The notes under the pieces are model-generated. The model was not told the origin of the DNA. It searched no databases and saw only the letters and a list, made by a program, of their open reading frames with translations. A stretch of DNA of 7,828 bases, from the NCBI GenBank assembly GCA_015488935.1, contig WFMU01000136.1, positions 1-7,828 of the forward strand, read 5' to 3'. Position 1 is the first letter of the stretch. Each line of letters begins with the position of its first letter. Origin of the DNA: Flavobacteriaceae bacterium (GTDB lineage Bacteria > Bacteroidota > Bacteroidia > Flavobacteriales > Flavobacteriaceae). The position numbers and the translations under genes were made by a program. Shown here in pieces: positions 1 to 6,639 of this stretch.

Positions 1-14
1 ATTACTTCTGTGTT

Positions 15-57
15 AAAACGAAAAAAGGTTGCCAAATTGGCAACCTTTTTTCGTTTT
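15..57 (-). terminator. Intrinsic terminator closing the SusCD operon
   Basis: Two perfectly complementary 19-base arms (15-33 and 39-57) flank a 5-base loop. The loop-proximal part GGTTGCC/GGCAACC is the GC-rich core, followed by a run of six A:T pairs, CG, and four more A:T pairs. Read on the minus strand, the hairpin starts about 14 bases after the stop codon of the last lipoprotein gene and its descending arm is T-rich. This is the expected layout of a rho-independent terminator. Because the dyad is symmetrical with T-rich sequence on both sides, it could also stop a convergent transcript arriving from the left of the window. No gene can be seen in the 14 bases to its left. Confidence 0.88.
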
Positions 58-71
58 TAAATAACCTTGTG

Positions 72-1001
72 TTATTGAATAGCGTAGTTTGTTCCTGTTT
101 TTGTAATTTGAATTACGTTTGGATGGTAACCATTTCCTCCAAAATTACCATAACCAGACCAGTTTAGGTACTGAGAACTAGAACTTGTTCCATTAATTAC
201 TTGCGAAGAAATACCAACTTGCCCAACAGTTAAGAAAAATGTTGTATCGTAAGTAAGTGGATCTGTAGTACTAATAGTAACATCGCTAGGAGCCCAATAA
301 TCTACATGGATAAAATAAACACCATCTGCATCTGAAGCATGTAATACTACTGCTTCTGGACAATCATTCCAAGAGTGGGCTACATCTGGATTACCAGCAA
401 CCCCTAAATATAAATCTAAATCTTGTGCACATGCATCAATAGGAGCGCCTGTATCATCAACTGCTCCATCAGATACGGTCCAACCTAATTTAATAGTTAA
501 ATCATCTTCTGTATAATCAGCAACTGTAACAGCAACTGTATTTTTAGAAGTTGTAACTCCGTTCATAGATTCCATTGCTCTCAACTCAAATGTTGCTTTT
601 TTGTTATCTACTACAAAATCAGTCATACCGTATATAGTAATACTTCCGCTATTAGCATAAGCTGGTATTACAACTTTTGCACCAATTGGTCCATAATCAA
701 GAGCTGAATAATGAGAAACACCATCAGCAATTTCTTGTGGTGAGTTAAAAGAAAAATCTTCGCCATCTATTGCATTTCCTCCAACTTGTACCAACTTAAA
801 TATTAATGGTTTTGGCGATACAGTATTTGTACTAATTGTTATTGTTGCACTACCATTCTCGGATACTTGTACTGTAGGTGTATCTACATTTACAGCTGGT
901 TTTGCATTTCTTGGTAACTCAGGGCTTTGTGTTGTATCACAAGACGTGATAAACAAACCTAAAGTTAAAGATACCAATGTTAATTTTATAATGTTCTTCA
1001 T
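72..1001 (-). CDS. Uncharacterised outer-membrane lipoprotein (309 aa), last gene of the SusCD operon
   Basis: I do not recognise a named family with certainty. The N-terminus is a lipoprotein signal peptide: Lys residues, a hydrophobic core and lipobox ITSC, with the acylated Cys at 21. A Pro/Asn-rich linker follows. Residues about 38-162 resemble an immunoglobulin-like or Calx-beta-like sandwich (VQVSENGSATITIST, IDGEDFSF, FELRAMES). Residues about 165-305 form a second beta-rich unit with a DLDLYLG stretch (194-200) and YFIHVDYW (229-236), reminiscent of DUF2135-type or pre-peptidase C-terminal sandwich domains. C191 and C214 flank this stretch and could form a disulfide. No catalytic motif and no type IX sorting domain are visible. 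The start ATG lies only 3 bases after the preceding stop codon, so it is almost certainly co-transcribed and perhaps translationally coupled. By position it may be a surface substrate-binding accessory to the SusCD transporter; that role is inference. Confidence 0.9.
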   Translation of the reverse strand: MKNIIKLTLVSLTLGLFITSCDTTQSPELPRNAKPAVNVDTPTVQVSENGSATITISTNTVSPKPLIFKLVQVGGNAIDGEDFSFNSPQEIADGVSHYSALDYGPIGAKVVIPAYANSGSITIYGMTDFVVDNKKATFELRAMESMNGVTTSKNTVAVTVADYTEDDLTIKLGWTVSDGAVDDTGAPIDACAQDLDLYLGVAGNPDVAHSWNDCPEAVVLHASDADGVYFIHVDYWAPSDVTISTTDPLTYDTTFFLTVGQVGISSQVINGTSSSSQYLNWSGYGNFGGNGYHPNVIQITKTGTNYAIQ

Positions 1002-1004
1002 AAT

Positions 1005-1838
1005 TTATTGTTTTGTATAAGTTGATGTATATTTTGTTGGTTCTCCACTAAACATAATGTAGTATCTTAAAGTAAAATTACCATTTTCATCAACGGTAGT
1101 TGTAGCTGTACCTCCAACTTCATTACCTGTATAATGATCTCCTAAAGCATGTTTTGGAATAGTAATTGTACCACAAATGTCTTCAAATTTAACTCCTTTA
1201 CCATTTCCATTTAAGAAATCGTTGGTAGTCCAAAGTCCAACACTTCTAGACCAAAATGAATTTACATGGTCAGTTATGATAGTTTCGATTCCTCTATCTA
1301 CCATAGAACCATCTTCGCGAACTGTTGTTACGGCATAAGAATGCATACCAATTTCAGATTGACAACCCACAAAATTGATAGTCATTTTTTTAGCAAGACT
1401 AGAAACTACAACTCCATCAACAGATGTTGCTACATCTAAAACCAATTTAGTTGGTTCTGCAGGGCTAAAGTTTCCTGTATTAATTCCAATTGACACATTA
1501 TCAAATACTTCTCCAGAAGCAATAGTTCCTGTAGAACTGTTTAATGTATATTCGTTATTTACGGCTGTTGTTTCAGCTGCATCTACAGAAATAGTATAAG
1601 TGATGTTTTTATCATTAGAAGATCCATCGGCACCACCAAGTATATTTACAGGGTAATTTTTGTTGATAGTTCCTAAATCTTCAAAATAATTTTCAGTTAT
1701 GTCTGCTTTTCCCCAACCTACAATTCTAGGTCCGGTAGTTAAATCGTGTCCATCAATTGTACTTTCATTATTTAACTCACAAGAAGTAAATGAAAATGCA
1801 ATTATGACAGCGAATAGTACTAATTTTAAATTTTTCAT
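1005..1838 (-). CDS. Uncharacterised lipoprotein (277 aa) directly downstream of the SusD-like gene
   Basis: The protein starts with a lipoprotein signal peptide ending in FTSC. The acylated Cys is residue 20; Phe at the -3 position is slightly off the canonical lipobox but common in Bacteroidota. Residues about 36-156 look like a beta-sandwich of the Calx-beta/DUF1735/DUF4843 kind often found next to SusD genes: GPRIVGWGKAD, YPVNILGG, then alternating strands ending in KKMTINFVGC. Residues 159-277 form a separate beta-rich domain with two Cys (C159, C222), several aromatic residues (W196, W203, Y233, Y259, Y260) and a closing NFTLRYYIMFSGEP strand pair. No enzyme motif is visible. It lies 31 bases after the SusD-like gene and 3 bases before the next lipoprotein gene, within one operon. 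A surface-exposed binding role is plausible from context only. Family assignment is weak; being a real exported lipoprotein is well supported. Confidence 0.9.
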   Translation of the reverse strand: MKNLKLVLFAVIIAFSFTSCELNNESTIDGHDLTTGPRIVGWGKADITENYFEDLGTINKNYPVNILGGADGSSNDKNITYTISVDAAETTAVNNEYTLNSSTGTIASGEVFDNVSIGINTGNFSPAEPTKLVLDVATSVDGVVVSSLAKKMTINFVGCQSEIGMHSYAVTTVREDGSMVDRGIETIITDHVNSFWSRSVGLWTTNDFLNGNGKGVKFEDICGTITIPKHALGDHYTGNEVGGTATTTVDENGNFTLRYYIMFSGEPTKYTSTYTKQ

Positions 1839-1869
1839 GTTATATATATTTTAAATGTTAGAGATAGAT

Positions 1870-3330
1870 TTACATTTGCCAAAATAAACTTGGTTGGAAT
1901 ACTTGTGCTCTAGTAATGTTAATTACGTTTGAAGAATTTCCTACAAATTCAGATTGTGGATACATTAAACGGTAAGGTCTGTGTGTATCTGTTGTTAGTA
2001 ATGGTAATGGTGGATTTGGGAATCCAGTTCTATTATGCTCAATGAGTGTCTCAGCACCATCTGTTGCATGAAGAGCTACCCATTTTTGAGTGATTATTTT
2101 TTCTAAATTAACTGTACCAACTGCAGTAACATAAGCAGGTGCACTTGCAGCTAAATCTAATAACTTGAATGATTCTGTAATACCATCTTCAAATAATTGT
2201 TGTGCATCTCCAGATATTTTTCCATTTAAAGCAGCTTCTGCTTGTAAAAATAAACTTTCTGATGCAGTAAAGAACCATCCATCTTGTGTTCCAGAACGCA
2301 ATAATCCAGGACCAATATACGATAATCCATTATTTGGATCGTCTGGGTCATCAGCACCTTGCTCAATACCTTGGTATCCACCAGATGGTTGTGTAAAGAA
2401 TTTAGAAATACGGTCATCAGATATAAATGGTGCAATATTTCCTTTTAGATACTCAATAAAGTATTTTGAACCAACAATAAATTGATTATTTCTAGTTCTA
2501 TCTCCATTTGTTTGGAAACCATAATAGTTCCAGAAAGGATTTTGTTTTCCAGCATCTACTGCATAGCCTGGGTTAATCATAACGTTATCTCCAGCGCCTA
2601 AAAATTCGGCTCCTGCTAATTCTGCAAACTTAGAGTTTACAAATGCTTGCATATTACTATCTGACGAAGATGCAGCTCTTACTAATAATTTTAATTTTAA
2701 AGTATTTGCTAATTTTTTCCACATACCCATATTACCACCAAGCATCACATCATTTGCGCCAGGATTTACTGCAGAACCTGCATTGTCAATCAGATTAATT
2801 GCTTGGTTAAGTGCATCATAAAGCCCTACATAAATTGATTTTGCATCGTCATATTTAGGTTGGTAATTATCACCTCTTTGAAAAGCTTCAGAATATGGAG
2901 CATCTCCATATAAATCAACGATATATTGCATATTGTGTGATTTTAAAATCATTGCAATAGCTGCATAGTTAGCATACTTTGGGTCATTTTTATTGATAAT
3001 TGCCTGTAACTTATCTGTTACAATATAATTTTTTTCCCAAACTTGAGAATAAAATGTATTGGTAATATTGTAGTGATATTCATCATCATTACCACCTGTA
3101 AAGTTGGTTACGTCTCCAGCCCATTGGTTCATCATAATACCTCCAAGTCTATTTTGGTTTTGAACCAAGATATTATATGTCCCATTTTGTGCTGCTGGTA
3201 ATATCAACTCTGGCGTAACAGTATCCGAAGTAGGATTATTTACATCCTCATTCACATCTAAAAAACTATCGCATGAGGCAAGGCCAAATGTAAGTATTAG
3301 AAGAATTATTGTTGTTTTTATTAATTTCAT
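1870..3330 (-). CDS. SusD/RagB-family nutrient-binding outer-membrane lipoprotein (SusD-like_2 type)
   Basis: This is the surface lipoprotein that caps the SusC barrel and binds the incoming nutrient. The signal peptide ends in lipobox LASC with the lipidated Cys at residue 20, followed by DSFLDVNED, a typical mature start for this family. Family-like segments are DLYGDAPYSEAF (139-150), WKKLANTLKLKLLVR (204-218), SESLFLQAEA (357-366) and QKWVALHATDGAE with RTGFP (415-438). The last two are characteristic of the SusD-like_2 branch (Pfam PF12771, by memory) rather than starch-type SusD. At 486 aa it is full length for that branch. An Asp-rich loop at 325-335 (GADDPDDPNNG) could bind a metal such as calcium; that is inference. 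It begins 12 bases after the SusC-like stop codon, the usual susC-susD order. The ligand cannot be predicted from the sequence. Confidence 0.96.
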   Translation of the reverse strand: MKLIKTTIILLILTFGLASCDSFLDVNEDVNNPTSDTVTPELILPAAQNGTYNILVQNQNRLGGIMMNQWAGDVTNFTGGNDDEYHYNITNTFYSQVWEKNYIVTDKLQAIINKNDPKYANYAAIAMILKSHNMQYIVDLYGDAPYSEAFQRGDNYQPKYDDAKSIYVGLYDALNQAINLIDNAGSAVNPGANDVMLGGNMGMWKKLANTLKLKLLVRAASSSDSNMQAFVNSKFAELAGAEFLGAGDNVMINPGYAVDAGKQNPFWNYYGFQTNGDRTRNNQFIVGSKYFIEYLKGNIAPFISDDRISKFFTQPSGGYQGIEQGADDPDDPNNGLSYIGPGLLRSGTQDGWFFTASESLFLQAEAALNGKISGDAQQLFEDGITESFKLLDLAASAPAYVTAVGTVNLEKIITQKWVALHATDGAETLIEHNRTGFPNPPLPLLTTDTHRPYRLMYPQSEFVGNSSNVINITRAQVFQPSLFWQM

Positions 3331-3342
3331 AATTATTAATTT

Positions 3343-6300
3343 TTAAAATGTTAAATTAAGACTAAAACCAAAAGTCTTAGTTGTTGGGTTATTACTTGTT
3401 TCACTAATACCAATTACTGTACTTGCTGCTTCAGGATCTGCATAACCTCTGTTTTCTTTTGCAAGTATTGTAAATGGGTTTCTTGCTTGTGCAGCAATAG
3501 TAATATCTTTTAAACCAGTTTTTCCAATTAAAGATTCTGGTAAAGTATAAGATAGTGAAATTTCTCTTACTTTAAATGCACTTGCATCAACTACTAAGTT
3601 ACTACCTACAGCATTATAATTACCAGAGTAGTAATTTAGGAAACTAGCAGGTCCTCCAGATGCAGTTGGCACACTAGTATTTTCTACATAAACACCAGGA
3701 GAGGTTTCTATAACTGAATTCGGGAATATAAATTCTTGTCTTCCGTTTTCTGCAGATTCAACTAAGTTTCCTGTCCATGCTAATTGGTATTTTAAATCGG
3801 AATAAAATTTATGTCCACCTCTGTAGTCTGCAGTAACACCTAAAGTAAAATCTTTATATGAAAATGAAGAGTTAAAACCTACTACATACTTAGGAGTTGC
3901 TTGTCCTAAAACAACATAATCACTATTGATTAATGGTGTACCATTTGCTCCAATAATTACTCTACCTTGTGGGTCTCTTTGGAAATCTGTACCTTTAATT
4001 GTTGGGTAAACTTGTCCAACTTCAGCAAATATCCCAACAGGTCTAACAAATCTACTGTGCTGTCCAGTTTGTACCGATTTACTTTGGTCTGATACTTTTG
4101 TTACGGTCATTTTATCTTTAGATAAACTAAAGTTTAAGTCCCATTTATAATTTTCATTTTTTAGCGCTGTTAACCCTAAGTCTATTTCAAATCCTTCTGT
4201 ATCAGCTTCTCCAATATTAATTCTATTGTTTCTTAAACCAGAAGCATTAGAGGTACTAATACTGTTAATTTGATCTTGCGCACTTCCTTTATATCCAGCT
4301 AAATCTAATCTAATTCTACTTTTTAAGAATTCCAAAGTTAAGTTAAGTTCGTTTGCAATAAGGAATTCAGGTCTAATTAATGGGTCAGTTGCACTCGTAC
4401 TAGGTATAAATGAATTTAAACTTCCAAATGGGAAATTTCCATAACCATAAAATGTACCATTAGCTTGTGTGTAACTATCTGAAATTGATGCATAACCAAC
4501 TGCACTTGCATTACCTGTTTTGGTATAACTATAGGCAATTTTCATTTTGTTTAAGATTTCTCCTCCAAAATTCTCAAATGCTTTTGTTGGTATAAATGAA
4601 ATCCCTGCACTAGGATAAAACAACGATCTTTCTGATTTATCTAATTTAGATAACCAGTCATTTCTACCTGTAAAGTTTAAGTATAAGAATTTTTTATATC
4701 CAAAATTTGCATCTGCAAATACAGAAGCTTCTCTTAATACAGTTTTTCTATCTGTTGTATTTGGAGTTCCAGAAATATTAGATATATTGTATAAACCAGG
4801 TATGGTTAAATCAAAACCACTAAAAGCAACACTATTATATCTAGTTTCTCTTGCTGTAGTACCAATATGCGAATTAAATGTCCAATTGTCTGTTAAGTCG
4901 TAGTCTAAATTCATCATCAAATCACCATATTTTCTTCTATAGTGTGCATCGCTTTCACCATAAAAAGATTGTATGGTTCTTCTAAACCCTGTTAAGCTAT
5001 TTGTAGCATCAGAATCTCTATATCCGTTATTGTATCTGTATCCATCAGAAACTGAATTGTACATACTTAGTGTAGAATTAAATGAGATGTGTTCGTTTAA
5101 TTCATAACTTAATGTAGTACTTGCATTTATTCTATTACTATGGTCAAAACGTCTTACATTATCTCTTCTCCAATATGGTGAGTTAAAATAACCGTTCCAG
5201 TGTGTGGCATTGTTACCATCTGCAAATTGTGTAATGTCGATATTGGTTGCAGCTTGCAATAAATCACCATAAATAGAATTAGGATTGTTTCTATCGGTAA
5301 AAGTTCTTTCAATATTAGTTTTTATATATTGGAAGTTTGCTGCGATATTAAATTTTCCCATTTTCTTTCCAGCTCTAATACTAGCACTTGTTCTATTAAT
5401 TTTATCGTCTTGAATGATAAATTCTCTAGATAAATTTCTTGCAGAAAAATTAGCATACGCATCTTTATCTCCACCACTAACACTTACAGAATTTTGAAAT
5501 GTAGTACCAGTTTTAAAATAGTGTTTGATATAATCAGAACCTAAAGTTTCATATTTCATCATACGAAATGAACCATCTGCTAAAGGTAAACCTACAGGAA
5601 CAGTAGAACCGTCAAATTCTGGTCCCCAAGCACCATTTTCATATACAAAGTGTGTAAACTGACCTCCAGAAGCCCATCCTTGCCCATATCTTGTTTGTCT
5701 TTCTGGTAAATAAGCTACTTTTTCAAAATCTGTTGAAGATTTAAAATTTACTTTAAAGCCTTTTCCTTTTGATGTCCCTTTTTTTGTGGTTACAATAATC
5801 ACACCATTAGAACCTTCAGAACCATATAGTGCAGCTCCACTTGCTCCTTTAATAACATTTGTGCTTTCTATTGTTTGAGGGTCTAAAGCATTTAATAAAC
5901 TAGCGTTCGAAGGTACTCCGTCAATAACTACTAATGCCTCATTACTTGCAGAAAACGAACGTCTTCCACGTAAAAGTATTGAGCTAGTTTCATTAACTCC
6001 CGAATTCGTTTTTTGAATTCTCAAACCAGAAACCTTACCAGTTAATGCGTCAGAAATATTTGCAGCGGATGCTTTGGTAAGTTCTTCACTTTTCACCAAT
6101 TGTGTAGAACTCGTTAATTCATCTGGTTTTCTTTTAATACCAAATGCAGTTACCACAACTTGTTGTAATTCTTGTCCCGAATTAGTCACACTAACATCAA
6201 TTTTATTTGTGCTACCTACAACCTTTTCAACAGTACCATACGATACATGCGAAAAAACTAAAGTGTCACCTTTTTTGGCCTTGATAGAATAATTTCCATC

Positions 6301-6468
6301 AAAATCAGTAACCGTACCTTTATCGGTATTTTTAACTTTTACCGAAATGTCCGAAACAGGCCCCATTTCATCCGTAACAACTCCTGAGATTGTTCTCTCT
6401 TGTGCAAAGGTTATTTGCACCATAAACGCTAGCAATAGCGTCAAAATTCCATTAATCTTTGTTTTCAT
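3343..6468 (-). CDS. SusC/RagA-family TonB-dependent outer-membrane transporter
   Basis: This 1041-aa protein imports a nutrient across the outer membrane using TonB energy, working with the SusD-like lipoprotein encoded next. In order it shows a signal peptide with likely cleavage after ITFA (residue 22), a carboxypeptidase-D regulatory-like domain at about 25-96 (ISGVVTDEMGPVSD, TDFDGNYSIKAKKGDTL), a TonB-box-like segment QELQQVVVTAFG (99-110), a plug at about 113-231, and a barrel to the C-terminus. The plug holds the SusC signatures ANISDALTGKVSGL (136-149), ILLRGRRS (164-171) and GASGAALYGSEGSNGVIIVTTKKG (208-231, split here only by eye). The barrel ends in the aromatic strand FSLNLTF. 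There is no N-terminal STN domain, so it is not expected to signal to an anti-sigma factor. Length is normal and no frameshift is apparent. It is the first gene of its operon, with a candidate promoter about 28 bases upstream of the ATG. Substrate unknown. Confidence 0.97.
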   Translation of the reverse strand: MKTKINGILTLLLAFMVQITFAQERTISGVVTDEMGPVSDISVKVKNTDKGTVTDFDGNYSIKAKKGDTLVFSHVSYGTVEKVVGSTNKIDVSVTNSGQELQQVVVTAFGIKRKPDELTSSTQLVKSEELTKASAANISDALTGKVSGLRIQKTNSGVNETSSILLRGRRSFSASNEALVVIDGVPSNASLLNALDPQTIESTNVIKGASGAALYGSEGSNGVIIVTTKKGTSKGKGFKVNFKSSTDFEKVAYLPERQTRYGQGWASGGQFTHFVYENGAWGPEFDGSTVPVGLPLADGSFRMMKYETLGSDYIKHYFKTGTTFQNSVSVSGGDKDAYANFSARNLSREFIIQDDKINRTSASIRAGKKMGKFNIAANFQYIKTNIERTFTDRNNPNSIYGDLLQAATNIDITQFADGNNATHWNGYFNSPYWRRDNVRRFDHSNRINASTTLSYELNEHISFNSTLSMYNSVSDGYRYNNGYRDSDATNSLTGFRRTIQSFYGESDAHYRRKYGDLMMNLDYDLTDNWTFNSHIGTTARETRYNSVAFSGFDLTIPGLYNISNISGTPNTTDRKTVLREASVFADANFGYKKFLYLNFTGRNDWLSKLDKSERSLFYPSAGISFIPTKAFENFGGEILNKMKIAYSYTKTGNASAVGYASISDSYTQANGTFYGYGNFPFGSLNSFIPSTSATDPLIRPEFLIANELNLTLEFLKSRIRLDLAGYKGSAQDQINSISTSNASGLRNNRINIGEADTEGFEIDLGLTALKNENYKWDLNFSLSKDKMTVTKVSDQSKSVQTGQHSRFVRPVGIFAEVGQVYPTIKGTDFQRDPQGRVIIGANGTPLINSDYVVLGQATPKYVVGFNSSFSYKDFTLGVTADYRGGHKFYSDLKYQLAWTGNLVESAENGRQEFIFPNSVIETSPGVYVENTSVPTASGGPASFLNYYSGNYNAVGSNLVVDASAFKVREISLSYTLPESLIGKTGLKDITIAAQARNPFTILAKENRGYADPEAASTVIGISETSNNPTTKTFGFSLNLTF

Positions 6469-6496
6469 TTGTATAATTATTTGAATTAATTAGCGT

Positions 6497-6528
6497 CAAA
6501 TGTCTTAATAAAAAGTTAAATAAACAAA
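6497..6528 (-). promoter_or_regulatory. Candidate Bacteroidota-type promoter for the SusCD operon
   Basis: On the minus strand, TTTG (6528-6525) is followed after 20 bases by GACATTTG (6504-6497). The Bacteroidota primary sigma consensus is TTTG near -33 and TAnnTTTG near -7 with roughly 19-21 bases between. The only mismatch is G for T at the first position of the -7 element. The 28 bases between the element and the ATG would leave a short 5' leader of roughly 20-25 bases. The leader (ending AATTATACAA before the ATG) has no Shine-Dalgarno sequence. In such AT-rich DNA a chance match is possible, so this is a motif-based call. Confidence 0.45.
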
Positions 6529-6536
6529 TATTTAAC
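6515..6536. repeat. AT-rich inverted repeat overlapping the candidate -33 element
   Basis: Two perfect 8-base arms, GTTAAATA (6515-6522) and TATTTAAC (6529-6536), are separated by 6 bases. The spacer contains the TTTG of the proposed -33 element on the minus strand. The dyad could be an operator for a dimeric regulator. Alternatively, because the minus-strand copy is followed by a short T run (CTTTTTATT), it could be a weak terminator for the upstream BamA-like gene. The stem has only one G:C pair per arm, so a stable RNA hairpin is doubtful. Chance occurrence in AT-rich intergenic DNA cannot be excluded. Confidence 0.4.
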
Positions 6537-6639
6537 AGTAATATTATAAATAAATATATGATTTTATTAAAACTTTATCGTTAAATGAATGTGATTTTTG
6601 TTGAACTAGCTATTTTGTATTTGTATAAGCGTGTATGGT

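Larger units (their letters stand above)
72..6468 (-). other. Four-gene SusCD uptake operon
   Basis: The SusC-like, SusD-like, 277-aa and 309-aa genes run in the same direction with gaps of 12, 31 and 3 bases, and a strong hairpin terminator follows the last gene. No terminator-like structure or convincing internal promoter is seen between them. The 171-base gap before the SusC-like gene contrasts with this tight packing and marks the likely 5' boundary. None of the four starts has a clear Shine-Dalgarno sequence; the leaders are A/T-rich, as is usual in Bacteroidota. A single transcript is therefore inferred. No degradative enzyme or dedicated regulator is encoded inside the operon. Confidence 0.85.

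Noticed and set aside
72..200. Type IX secretion C-terminal sorting domain at the end of the 309-aa protein
   Set aside because: The C-terminus lacks the expected conserved motifs, and the N-terminal lipobox already explains its membrane anchoring.
1375..1599. Open frame of 74 codons on the plus strand
   Set aside because: It is fully antisense to the 277-aa lipoprotein, whose frame has clear exported-protein features. The translated sequence shows no family character.
2165..2485. Open frames of 106 codons (plus) and, at 2226-2435, 69 codons (minus, other frame)
   Set aside because: Both lie inside the SusD-like gene, which is supported along its whole length by family motifs. These are shadow frames.
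6074..6292. Open frame of 72 codons on the plus strand
   Set aside because: It is antisense to the plug and N-terminal domain of the SusC-like gene and has no independent support.
6537..6639. Strong terminator right after the BamA-like gene
   Set aside because: I found no stable GC-containing hairpin followed by a T run in this stretch; only weak AT-rich pairings are possible.
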